DNA from: Phycisphaerales bacterium UBA3190
Lineage (GTDB): Bacteria > Planctomycetota > Phycisphaerae > Phycisphaerales > UBA1924
Reading direction: 5' to 3'
DNA: 57,927 bases
NCBI GenBank assembly: GCA_002364005.1
Contig: DEXG01000003.1
Location: 40,303-98,229, forward strand
Under the pieces are notes generated by a model that was not told where the DNA came from, did no database searches, and worked only from the letters and a program-made list of their open reading frames with translations. Both the position numbers and the translations under genes were made by a program. Shown in pieces: positions 15,926 through 23,923 of the stretch; position 1 is the stretch's first letter, and every line of letters begins with the position of its first letter.

Positions 15926-17932
15926 TTACTGATCGGCGCTGGCGGTGGGCTCAGATTCCTCGGCTTCGAAGGTCTCGCCCTCGCGTGGGAGCAGGTCCGG
16001 TGCGTTGGCGAGGTTGTAGGCGGTGATCGCCGCGTTGGTCGCCGACTGCATCAGGTACTCCTCGATCGCCAGATCGAGGGTGTCGTTCTGGGTGTGCCAG
16101 CCGTAGCCGTATTCTGCACGACCGACCTCATCCCAGAAGAAGCCCGGGACCCCGACGCGGTTGAACGCGGCGTGGTCTGACCCGCCGTGGGTCTGGATCT
16201 TGTCCCCCGTTGGGCGGATGTTGACATCGAGGTACTTGCCGTCGGTTTCGGAGAAGAAGACCCCGTTGATCGGTGCGGTGGCCGCAGCGAGGTAATCAAC
16301 CATGAAGTCGGCTGCGGGGAGCCCGCCCTCGTAGTTGGTGCCGCCGTCATCGACGAACGCGGCGGAGATGCGGGCCTTCTCTTCGTCGCTGAGCGACTCG
16401 ATGTATCCCTTGGAGCCCAGCAGGCCCTGCTCTTCGCCGCCCCAGAGGGCGAACCGGATGGTGCGTTTGGGCTTGGCGCCAACAGCCGCGAGGATGCGGG
16501 CGGCCTCGATGGTCACGCTTGTCCCTGTGCCGTTGTCGGTGGTGCCCATTGAGCCGGGGCCGTTCCACGAGTCCATGTGGCCCGAGATGATGATGACCTC
16601 TTCGGGCTTCTCCGTACCCGGGATCTCGGCGATGACGTTGTACACGGGGAAAGGACCAGCGGCCAGGTTGTTCTGCAGGTCGAACTCGACGGTCAGGTCG
16701 ACGCCCTCCATGGTTCGGCTGGCCAGGTAGTCATAGTCGCTCTGGCGCACATTGACCTCGACATCTTCCGGGTAGTCGCTGAGCTTGCGTTCACGCCAGT
16801 TGTTCGACGAGGTGGTCCAGACGCGCTCGTCCTTGGAGCTGGAAACAAAGCCGTGGGGGTTCTCGTCGAGCACCAGGGCCATGATCAGGCGGTCGGTGTC
16901 TTCGGCGCTCTGCTCAGCATCGGCCTGGGCTTGTGAACTCCGAGAGAAGTCGAGCGCGAACTCATTACCCGAAGCGGCCCGTGAGACGCCCTTGGCGGTA
17001 TCACCGTCGAAGGTCAGTTCGATGTTGGAGGTGCCCATCTCGTGGGTCCACGAGAAGGTAAGCGTGTCGCCGTCCCGTTTGATGTCCTTGATCGGGCCCT
17101 CGGAGAAGTTGCGGATCTCCATGCTGCCCACCGGGGTGTCGCCGTCTTCGTTGAGGGTGAGGGTCGCGGGGACGGGCGTGCCGTTGTAGTCGAAGGTGCC
17201 TTCCCAGGCGTACGGATCGACCTGCTCGGCTTGGCCATTGGCCATCTGCTTGTTCTTCTCGTGCTCGGCTCGGATCTTGGCCCGCTCATCCATGCGCTCA
17301 CGCATGAGGAACCCGGTCGAGCGCACCCCGCCCCGCCCGGCGTAGTTTGGCTCAATGAGTACCCAAGCGTTGCTGTATTTCCCTTTGTTCTGCTCATATT
17401 CATCGAGCGTCTTGGGCAGGAACATCACTGGGCCGCTCTCTGGGCCGTCGGTCCCCTTGGACCAGGCCAGCGTTGTGAACTCCATCTCACGCACAACAGA
17501 CGGCTCAGCGTTGCGTCGTCGGCTGTTTTTCATCAGCACCTTGCCCGTCGACGGGCCGCGGTCGAAACGGGTCTCGACCTCGCCCCATTGATCAAGGTGG
17601 GCGTTCTGCAAGCCCCAGCTCTCGAAGAGATCACGGGCCCAGCGCTGGGACTGCTCGAGCGATGTCGATCCGGTCAGGCGTGGGCCGAAGGTGGTACACA
17701 TCTCGGTGATGGTCGCCATGACCTGGGAGTTGTTCTTGCCCTCGTTGATGATTGCATCGATGGTCTCACGGTCACCCATTGGAATGTTGGGGACCGGGAC
17801 CTGCTCGCCATCGATCACGGCGTAGCTCGTGGCGTCGTCGTCATTATTGCGGGATTGAGTCGAGGTGCATGCCGTGATGGACAGGCAGGCACCCGCGAGT
17901 GAGAGAATAGAAAAGCGTGTCAGATTGGACAT
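15926..17932 (-). CDS. M28 family metallopeptidase lipoprotein (carboxypeptidase Q-like)
   Basis: A 668-residue exported zinc peptidase. The N-terminus MSNLTRFSILSLAGACLS leads to a lipobox ITAC, so it is probably a lipoprotein. The M28 catalytic set is visible: SGHMDSWNGPGSMGTTDNGTG (split motif with zinc His and Asp), GGEEQGLLGS (catalytic and zinc Glu), VDDGGTNY (Asp) and GGSDHAAF (His). The N-terminal PA-like part is interrupted at about residues 250-350 by a beta-rich insert (GTFDYNGTPVPATLTLNEDG and after), which makes the protein longer than usual. ATG at 17932 has AGGAGA upstream; a start at 17986 lacks signal character. A terminator follows at 15905-15879. Confidence 0.88.
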   Translation of the reverse strand: MSNLTRFSILSLAGACLSITACTSTQSRNNDDDATSYAVIDGEQVPVPNIPMGDRETIDAIINEGKNNSQVMATITEMCTTFGPRLTGSTSLEQSQRWARDLFESWGLQNAHLDQWGEVETRFDRGPSTGKVLMKNSRRRNAEPSVVREMEFTTLAWSKGTDGPESGPVMFLPKTLDEYEQNKGKYSNAWVLIEPNYAGRGGVRSTGFLMRERMDERAKIRAEHEKNKQMANGQAEQVDPYAWEGTFDYNGTPVPATLTLNEDGDTPVGSMEIRNFSEGPIKDIKRDGDTLTFSWTHEMGTSNIELTFDGDTAKGVSRAASGNEFALDFSRSSQAQADAEQSAEDTDRLIMALVLDENPHGFVSSSKDERVWTTSSNNWRERKLSDYPEDVEVNVRQSDYDYLASRTMEGVDLTVEFDLQNNLAAGPFPVYNVIAEIPGTEKPEEVIIISGHMDSWNGPGSMGTTDNGTGTSVTIEAARILAAVGAKPKRTIRFALWGGEEQGLLGSKGYIESLSDEEKARISAAFVDDGGTNYEGGLPAADFMVDYLAAATAPINGVFFSETDGKYLDVNIRPTGDKIQTHGGSDHAAFNRVGVPGFFWDEVGRAEYGYGWHTQNDTLDLAIEEYLMQSATNAAITAYNLANAPDLLPREGETFEAEESEPTASADQ

Positions 17933-17989
17933 CTGGTGTTCTCCTGATGTGGGAGTATCAAAGGGGCAGAACGCCCGAATGAGCATATA

Positions 17990-18021
17990 CCAAAATCAAC
18001 CCCTTCCGTTGCGGACAGGGG
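17990..18021 (-). terminator. Probable terminator after the unknown secreted protein gene
   Basis: Arms CCCCT (18000-18004) and AGGGG (18017-18021) with inner TCCG/CGGA pairs form a hairpin. Read leftwards it is followed by TTGATTTTGG, a broken T-run. It separates the secreted-protein gene from the M28 gene. Confidence 0.5.
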
Positions 18022-18076
18022 CTGAAAAGATGATCGTTCTATCGAGATATTTTGGCAAACAGCTATCGGCGTTTGG

Positions 18077-19489
18077 TCAGTCGAGGGGGAGGCCTTTTTT
18101 CTGCCACAACGCGATGAGTCGGTCGAGCTCGATCGGTTCCCAGACACGCCCATTGCTGAGTCGGACACGGAGCAGATCACCGTCCTTGTTGTACAGACTG
18201 ACAATGGGGGGGGTATCGCTCGAGGCTTTCGTGACCACCCTGATGAGATCGGGTGTGTCTTCAGGGTGTTCGACGACATCCCAGCGGAGGGTGATGGCCG
18301 ACGAGGAGCTGTTGTACGAGTACGAACCGTACTCGCCTGGGTCGGCGTGCTGGGCGAGCATGTTGCTTAGCAGGTAGCTCAGGGTCTGGGAAATGTACCC
18401 ATTGCCCTGGATCATCGGCTTGGCTTTCACGGGCGCTGTGTCATTGGATTCGGTGAGGATCACCAGGTCATTCTTCGAGCGAGCGCCGGTGATGGTCGAG
18501 GTGTTTGATTCGGTGCCTCGTCGCAGGGACATTTTGATTGTCCAGGACTCTTCGCTGCCGTCCTCGGCCATGTAGAAGGTTGCGCGGGTATCCACACGCA
18601 GATCCTCTTCGATTGCCATGGCGTCGATTTGAACGAAATAGCCCAGCGTTCGGTCATCGTCGTTCCACTTGGACCTGGATTTTTCGGTGAGCTCGCCCTT
18701 GAAACCACCCCAGGAACGGATGCGTCGGTAGCCGTACTCCGTGGCGTCCATGTCATCGCCTGAGCCGGCGGGGGTGTAGAGGCGTTCCCAGCGGTCTTTT
18801 TTGCCCGTCATGGCGTCCTGATAGTCTTCCACGCTCCGCAATGCGAGGAAGTCGAGCGTGCGTCGAATCGCGGCTGCGCGACGAACTTCCTCGTCTGTCG
18901 GGTTGCCCAGGTCCATGGTCGCGATGCTGGTCTCATACATCACTTTGCACTTGTCGTAGTCGCGGTAGAGCGTGGTGAGATCGAAGATGATGAACCGCTG
19001 CGGCTGGGTTTGGAAAATGGTCATGCCTCGCACCGTGTCGGGCTTGCCGTCGGTCCCGGGGATGCGCACATAGAAGCGTTGCCCGGTCCAGAAACCGACT
19101 TTGAGCTCTTTATCGTGGGCGAGCACGCTGCCCGTCCGGGAGTTGGCGAAGCGGGTGAGCTGCGTCAGGACGCTCTTGGCGACCTGCGAGAGTGTGAGGT
19201 CCGCGTTGCTTGTGCGCTGCTCCTTGATGATCATGACCCCGATTTTGTCGGGGAACCCCACGCCGACATTGACATTGTTGCCAAAGCTGGTGGTCTCCGA
19301 GACCGAGCCGACGGGCAGGAAGATGTTCAGGTTCAGTGCATCAATTCGCAGCGGCTCAGAGTCAAGTTCGACACTTGTTGGGGTCGGGGGTGGGGTGCTT
19401 GGTGTTGTCTGGGCATGGGCAATCTGGGTGCTGAAAGCCGCGAGTAGGGCGGCAAGGCACAGGAAGAGTGATTTTGAGGGAGTTCGCAT
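18077..19489 (-). CDS. Secreted protein of unknown function
   Basis: A 470-residue protein with a clear signal peptide (MRTPSKSLFLCLAALLAAF, cleavage likely after AHA) and a short Thr/Pro-rich linker. I do not recognise a family. The body is mixed alpha/beta with many charged residues, and the segment FYVRIPGTDGKPDT and the C-terminal SLYNKDGDLLRVRLSNG suggest beta-rich folds. No enzyme motif or membrane anchor beyond the signal peptide is seen. ATG at 19489 was chosen because it starts the signal peptide; the frame stays open to 19615 without signal character. It is divergent from the S10 operon. Confidence 0.65.
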   Translation of the reverse strand: MRTPSKSLFLCLAALLAAFSTQIAHAQTTPSTPPPTPTSVELDSEPLRIDALNLNIFLPVGSVSETTSFGNNVNVGVGFPDKIGVMIIKEQRTSNADLTLSQVAKSVLTQLTRFANSRTGSVLAHDKELKVGFWTGQRFYVRIPGTDGKPDTVRGMTIFQTQPQRFIIFDLTTLYRDYDKCKVMYETSIATMDLGNPTDEEVRRAAAIRRTLDFLALRSVEDYQDAMTGKKDRWERLYTPAGSGDDMDATEYGYRRIRSWGGFKGELTEKSRSKWNDDDRTLGYFVQIDAMAIEEDLRVDTRATFYMAEDGSEESWTIKMSLRRGTESNTSTITGARSKNDLVILTESNDTAPVKAKPMIQGNGYISQTLSYLLSNMLAQHADPGEYGSYSYNSSSSAITLRWDVVEHPEDTPDLIRVVTKASSDTPPIVSLYNKDGDLLRVRLSNGRVWEPIELDRLIALWQKKGLPLD

Positions 19490-19619
19490 GGTCAGTTCCC
19501 GAATCGAGCGGTTGATGCTCGTCTGGTGTATACGGCGTAGCGTGTTGACTGGTCTGTTCATAGGAGATCGGATCGGTGGGGCATTTCGAGAAAAAAATCT
19601 TGATGAATCGGGCATTTGA

Positions 19620-19647
19620 TTGACTCAATCGGGCGTGGGTCTACGCT
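19620..19647 (+). promoter_or_regulatory. Candidate promoter of the S10 ribosomal operon
   Basis: TTGACT at 19620-19625 (five of six consensus bases) and TACGCT at 19642-19647 with a 16-base spacer. Transcription from here would start at about 19654, exactly where the first leader hairpin begins. The -10 box is weak. Confidence 0.45.
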
Positions 19648-19653
19648 TCTCTC

Positions 19654-19806
19654 CCGCCTGAACGAGCCATGTGCTCATTCGGGCGGTCATCATCGGGTTT
19701 TTGCACTTCGGCGATCATGAATGCGAGCACGGCTCGCATCGAACCGGGGTGGGCCTTGGTGACTGGTGTGTCGGGTCTTCCGACGACTGAAATGAGGAGT
19801 TCGACC
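19654..19806 (+). promoter_or_regulatory. Structured 5' leader of the S10 operon
   Basis: This leader fills most of the 317-bp gap between the divergent secreted-protein gene and rpsJ. It holds three hairpins. The first is a two-part stem at 19654-19686 (9-bp arms with one G-U pair, inner GAGC/GCTC), followed 10 bases later by TTTTT. The second is a perfect 8-bp stem with a 3-base loop at 19721-19739. The third is GTCGG/CCGAC at 19770-19784, just ahead of the ribosome site GAGGAG (19794-19799). The layout suggests a regulatory leader; the family is not recognised. Confidence 0.5.
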
Positions 19807-20115
<309 letters not shown>

Positions 20116-20127
20116 TACGCTTATACG

Positions 20128-20159
20128 CAGGTTCATCCCTCCCGGGTGAGCCTGTTTTT
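20128..20159 (+). terminator. Terminator or attenuator between rpsJ and rplC
   Basis: CAGGTTCA (20128-20135) pairs with TGAGCCTG (20147-20154) with one G-U pair, and TTTTTCGTTT follows, so it has the form of an intrinsic terminator inside an operon. Further on, a CCCAC/GTGGG hairpin at 20222-20236 stands just before the rplC ribosome site. Partial readthrough or regulated attenuation is likely. Confidence 0.55.
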
Positions 20160-20251
20160 CGTTTCTAGACCCTAAATGAAGACTTCCCCTGCTTCCTCAG
20201 GTGAGTAAGCATGAAGCGGTTCCCACCCGAAGTGGGGATGAGGATGACGAC

Positions 20252-20941
20252 ATGACCCAGCCAAGCAAATCAGCCCACCTTCTCGGCCAGAAAATCGGTA
20301 TGACCCGGGTGTACACCGAGGACGGCACTTCGTTGCCCGTCACGGTCATCAAGGTCGAGCCTAATACGGTCACCCAGATCCGCACACCCGAGGTTGACGG
20401 CTACAGCGCTGTCCAGGTCGGTGCAGGCGAGATCAAGGCCCGCAACTCGACGATGCCGATGATCGGTCACGATGCCAAAGCCGGTGTCGCCCCGCGTCGT
20501 AAGCACGCCGAGTTCCGCGTGGAAGAGGGTGCTGAGTCGAACTGGGAGCTGGGTCAGACCCTGAGCGTCAGCGAGTTCGATACGGTCAAGTTTGTCGATG
20601 TGATCGGGATCAGCAAGGGCAAGGGCTTCCAGGGTGGTATGAAGCGGTGGGGCTTTAAGGGCCAGCTGGCTTCGCACGGCGTTGAGCGGAAGCACCGTTC
20701 GCCCGGTTCGATCGGTGGCCACGGCAACAACGCTGGTAAATCGGGTCGGATCAAGAAGGGCAAGAAAATGTCCGGGCACATGGGTAACACCCAGATCACG
20801 ATGCGTTCATTGGATGTTGTCCGCGTTGATGCAGACCAGAACCTGCTTCTGGTCAAGGGCCCAGTGCCCGGCCACAACAACGCCTGGGTCGAGATTCGCC
20901 CCGCGACGCGTCTTTATCGCTCAAAGGCATCAAAAGCCTGA
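20252..20941 (+). CDS. rplC: 50S ribosomal protein L3
   Basis: A 229-residue L3, an early assembly protein near the peptidyl-transferase centre. It starts with LLGQKIGMTRVYTEDGTSLP and carries FVDVIGISKGKGFQGGMKRW, the HRSPGSIGG loop and KMSGHMGNTQIT. ATG at 20252 follows a GAGGAT ribosome site; an in-frame start at 20201 would add 17 acidic residues inside the attenuator region and is not favoured. A long structured gap separates it from rplD. Confidence 0.96.
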   Translation: MTQPSKSAHLLGQKIGMTRVYTEDGTSLPVTVIKVEPNTVTQIRTPEVDGYSAVQVGAGEIKARNSTMPMIGHDAKAGVAPRRKHAEFRVEEGAESNWELGQTLSVSEFDTVKFVDVIGISKGKGFQGGMKRWGFKGQLASHGVERKHRSPGSIGGHGNNAGKSGRIKKGKKMSGHMGNTQITMRSLDVVRVDADQNLLLVKGPVPGHNNAWVEIRPATRLYRSKASKA

Positions 20942-20987
20942 GCATTAAGTTGATTGATTGAGTCAGGGTGTCAATAATCCCTGCTCA

Positions 20988-21198
20988 CAGGTTCGGAAGG
21001 TCGAGGAATCGAAACCACCGAAATGAACTAGTCATTGTCCCCGGCGGTTTGCCGGGATCACAATGCCGAGTCGAACCTGAGTGACTGAACGCCGCAATGC
21101 GGTGGCTCGAAAGAGCGATATTCAGCACCGGGCAAGGCGTATTGGGCCGGGCTTTGTTGCCCGGGTGGTCCGAGAGGCGTGAGGCGAGGTAAAGACCT
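20988..21198 (+). promoter_or_regulatory. Candidate structured cis-regulatory RNA upstream of rplD (L4)
   Basis: The 257-bp L3-L4 gap is far longer than normal for this operon. CAGGTTCG (20988-20995) pairs with CGAACCTG (21072-21079) as a closing stem. Inside it, CATTGT/ACAATG (21033-21038 and 21060-21065) and CCCGGC/GCCGGG (21040-21045 and 21051-21056) stack into one hairpin. Downstream come CCGC/GCGG near 21092 and a long hairpin CACCGGGCAA (21126-21135) with TTGCCCGGGTG (21157-21167). L4 is the known autoregulator of the S10 operon in gammaproteobacteria, so an L4-linked control element is a natural guess. I recognise no known family. Confidence 0.5.
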
Positions 21199-21867
21199 AT
21201 GGATGTCCCCGTCTATTCAATGAGCGGCGCTGCTGCTGGCACTATGTCAGTAGATGAGATCGCGCTCGGAGAATCAGTCAACGCAGATCTGCTGAAGCAA
21301 GCGTTCGTCATGTATCATGCGAACAAGCGACAGGGTTCTGCTCGTACGAAAAACCGCAGTGCTACTGCTTACACCACCAAGAAGCTGTACAAGCAGAAGG
21401 GCACTGGCCGTGCTCGACATGGTGATAAGGGTGCCAACCTCTTCCGGGGTGGTGGGCACGCGAAGCAGAAAACGCGCACGCGTGAAGATTACCATCAGTC
21501 GATGCCCAAGAAGATGCGTCGTAAGGCAAATCGCAATGCCCTGCTCGCCAAGCTCTTGGATAACGAGGTCAAGGTTGTTGATGGGCTGAGCTTTGAGTCG
21601 CCCCGCACCAAGGATTTCGTTGACTTCCTGAGTGCGATCAAGGCCGACCGTTCATCGCTCGTCGCGCTTTCGGGCGACGCTGAGAAGAGCAAGAACGCTC
21701 GTCTGAGTGCCCGCAATGTTGATGGTGTCCAGCTCTGCCGGGCGGACCAGCTCAACGCCTACGAGATGCTGAACAATCGCTACCTGGTGATTGACAAGGC
21801 CGATCTCGAGGCCTGGCTCAGTGGCCCAAGCTCGCAAACGAGTAAAGCCGTTGCAGGGGAGGCGTAA
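21199..21867 (+). CDS. rplD: 50S ribosomal protein L4
   Basis: A 222-residue L4 lining the exit tunnel. Landmarks are the early QAFVMYHANKRQGSARTKNR, the tunnel loop YKQKGTGRARHGDKGANLFRGGG (split), MPKKMRRKANRNALLAKL and a C-terminal part ending LVIDKADLEAWL. In some bacteria L4 binds the S10 leader and represses the operon. The preceding gap is highly structured, and rplW follows within two bases. The GAGG ribosome site is about eight bases upstream of ATG. Confidence 0.96.
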   Translation: MDVPVYSMSGAAAGTMSVDEIALGESVNADLLKQAFVMYHANKRQGSARTKNRSATAYTTKKLYKQKGTGRARHGDKGANLFRGGGHAKQKTRTREDYHQSMPKKMRRKANRNALLAKLLDNEVKVVDGLSFESPRTKDFVDFLSAIKADRSSLVALSGDAEKSKNARLSARNVDGVQLCRADQLNAYEMLNNRYLVIDKADLEAWLSGPSSQTSKAVAGEA

Positions 21868-21869
21868 TC

Positions 21870-22151
21870 ATGCTTGAACCACACTACATTCTGCGTAAGC
21901 CGCTGCTGACTGAAAAAAGCACGGCGGACATGGAAGCAAACAATGTGTACACCTTCGAGGTCGATCGTCGTGCCTCGAAAGATGACATCAAGGCGGCCAT
22001 CGAGTCGGCGTACGGTGTCAAGGTGGAAAAGGTGGCAACCCAGGTGCGTAAGGGCGGCTCGCGTCGCTTCAAGTACGGGAAAGTCGCCGAGAACAGCTGG
22101 AAGCGTGCGGCCGTCAAGGTCGCTGAAGGTCAGTCGATCGAGCTCTTCTGA
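21870..22151 (+). CDS. rplW: 50S ribosomal protein L23
   Basis: A 93-residue L23 located at the tunnel exit, where trigger factor and SRP dock. Typical features are the start YILRKPLLTEKST, YTFEVDRRASKDDIKAAIE and AYGVKVEKVATQ. The length is normal. It starts two bases after the rplD stop, so translation is probably coupled. Confidence 0.96.
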   Translation: MLEPHYILRKPLLTEKSTADMEANNVYTFEVDRRASKDDIKAAIESAYGVKVEKVATQVRKGGSRRFKYGKVAENSWKRAAVKVAEGQSIELF

Positions 22152-22183
22152 GCGGGACCGTGTTGTAAGGAAGGACTGCAGAT

Positions 22184-23041
22184 ATGGGCATCCGTGTCTA
22201 CAAACCAACAAGTGCGGGCCGCCGGAACGCTTCGGTCAACCTCAATGAAGAGGTGACCAAGAAGGCGCCCGAGAAGAGCCTGCTCGCACCGCTCCCGAAA
22301 AAGGGCGGGCGTAACCATCAGGGCAAGATCACCGTTCGTGGTCGTGGCGGCGGCGCGAAGCGCATGTACCGCCAGGTCGACTTCAAGCGTCGTGACCGTG
22401 ACGGCATCGAGGGCACCGTGGTCGGGGTCGAATACGATCCAAACCGCAGCTGCCACATCGCGCTGATCGAGTATGCCGATGGTGTGAAGCGATACATCCT
22501 CGCCCCGAAGGGGATGACGGACGGCGACAAGGTTATGGCCTCGTCGACCGAGGCAATCGAGCCCACAGTTGGTTCGATCATGCCGCTCCGCTACATCCCG
22601 ACGGGCATGAATGTTCACTGCGTCGAGCTGCTCCCCGGTGCGGGCGGCAAGCTCTGCCGCAGTGCGGGTTCGTCGGCTCGTCTGACGAATAAAGAGGGTA
22701 AGTACGCAACGCTGATCATGCCCTCGGGCGAGACTCGTCGCGTGTTGATCGACTGCCGTGCGGTTGTTGGGCAGATCGGGAACACCGATCACCAGAACCG
22801 TCGCCTGGGCAAGGCCGGCATCAGCCGCCACTTGGGGCGTCGCCCCAAGACCCGTGGTGTTGCGATGAGCCATCACGCTCACCCGATGGGTGGTGGTGAC
22901 GGCCGAAGCAAGGGTGGTCGTGCACCGGTAAGCAAGTCGGGCACCTTCGCCAAGGGCGGCGGCACGCGTGATCGCAAGAAGCCGTCGCAGGACCTCATCA
23001 TTCGTCGCCGCAAGAGCAAGCGGTACGGGCAGTTGAAGTAA
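22184..23041 (+). CDS. rplB: 50S ribosomal protein L2
   Basis: A 285-residue L2, needed for subunit association and peptidyl transfer. It shows KKGGRNHQGKITVRGRGGG, the OB-fold domain with VVGVEYDPNRSCHIALI, and the C-terminal SHHAHPMGGGDGRSKGG, where the catalytic-region His block is HPMGGGDGR. The end LIIRRRKSKRYGQLK is shortened relative to some L2 but normal. Gap to rpsS is 19 bases with an AGGAG site. Confidence 0.97.
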   Translation: MGIRVYKPTSAGRRNASVNLNEEVTKKAPEKSLLAPLPKKGGRNHQGKITVRGRGGGAKRMYRQVDFKRRDRDGIEGTVVGVEYDPNRSCHIALIEYADGVKRYILAPKGMTDGDKVMASSTEAIEPTVGSIMPLRYIPTGMNVHCVELLPGAGGKLCRSAGSSARLTNKEGKYATLIMPSGETRRVLIDCRAVVGQIGNTDHQNRRLGKAGISRHLGRRPKTRGVAMSHHAHPMGGGDGRSKGGRAPVSKSGTFAKGGGTRDRKKPSQDLIIRRRKSKRYGQLK

Positions 23042-23060
23042 GACTTTTAGGAGTAGTCAC

Positions 23061-23345
23061 ATGGGACGCAGTCTGAAAAAAGGCCCGTATGTCGTCGAGA
23101 GCCTTTACAAGAAGGTGATGAAGCAGGCCGAGGCGGGCGAGAACCGCCCGATGAAAACCTGGGCTCGTGCTTGCACGATCGTGCCCGAGTTTGTTGGGTA
23201 CACCTTCCAGGTGCACACCGGTCGTGCCTTTGTCGATGTCTTCGTGACAGAAGACATGGTGGGGCACAAGCTCGGAGAGTTCGCGCCAACGCGTACTTTC
23301 CGCGGCCACACGAACAAGAAGGAAGGTCTGAAGTCAGGACGCTGA
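23061..23345 (+). CDS. rpsS: 30S ribosomal protein S19
   Basis: A 94-residue S19 in the 30S head. It begins GRSLKKGPYVVESLYKK and carries TIVPEFVGYTFQVHTGRAFVDV, the VTEDMVGHKLGEFAPTRTFRGH end block. Length and blocks are standard. It lies between rplB and the unusual rplV gene. Confidence 0.97.
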   Translation: MGRSLKKGPYVVESLYKKVMKQAEAGENRPMKTWARACTIVPEFVGYTFQVHTGRAFVDVFVTEDMVGHKLGEFAPTRTFRGHTNKKEGLKSGR

Positions 23346-23377
23346 TAAGCGACTGACTCAGAAGGAAGGAAGAAGCA

Positions 23378-23923
23378 GTGCGACTTCGAGCCAATGAACT
23401 AAAAACTCGTGCCTCAGAGGCAGGCGTCAGCGTCGAGCAGCTGGGCGACGCGGTGACCCGCGACGGGCTGAACGGCGATGCCGCGGTCAAAGCCGTAAAG
23501 AACTGGCTGTCAGGCAAGTGCACACCCCGTTGCACACGCTCAGACATCGAGGCGATGGCCACAGCTGTTGGGTGTCTCCCGCGAGAGATCGCCAAGTACA
23601 CCTCCCAGGTGCGGAACCACCGAGGCAGCCCCAAGAAGGCCAAGCTTGTTGCGGACATGATCCGTGGCAAGAGCTTCGAAGAGGCGGACAACATGCTGGC
23701 CTTCTCGACCAAGCGTGCCGCAGTGAACATTCGTAAGGCGTTGAAGGCCGCGGCCGCTGACGCTGAGCAGTTGGGTGCAGACCCAAGCAGCGTGTTCGTG
23801 AGTGAGGTCGCCGTCGATCGCGGCATGCACATCAAGCGGTTCCAGCCAAAGGACCGTGGTCGTGCCCACCCGATTCACAAGCGTACCAGCCACATCACCC
23901 TGTCACTCCAGGAGCGTAACTGA
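23378..23923 (+). CDS. rplV: 50S ribosomal protein L22 with an N-terminal HTH-like domain
   Basis: A 181-residue protein, against about 110 for a usual L22. Residues 74-181 are L22: YTSQVRNHRGSPKKAKLVAD, the FSTKRAAVNIRKALKAAAADAE core, the tunnel hairpin with AVDRGMHIKRFQPKDRGRAH and THITLSL. Residues 7-72 resemble an XRE/Cro helix-turn-helix: LKTRASEAGVSVEQLGDAV (helices 1-2), AVKAVKNWLSGK (recognition helix region), then TPRCTRSDIEAMATAVGCL as in the P-xLxxIAxALGV tail of that family. The start GTG at 23378 has AAGGAAGGA eight to ten bases upstream, and no good start exists at the L22 core, so the fusion appears real. The stop overlaps the rpsC ATG by one base. Whether the extra domain binds DNA or rRNA is unknown. 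Confidence 0.93.
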   Translation: MRLRANELKTRASEAGVSVEQLGDAVTRDGLNGDAAVKAVKNWLSGKCTPRCTRSDIEAMATAVGCLPREIAKYTSQVRNHRGSPKKAKLVADMIRGKSFEEADNMLAFSTKRAAVNIRKALKAAAADAEQLGADPSSVFVSEVAVDRGMHIKRFQPKDRGRAHPIHKRTSHITLSLQERN

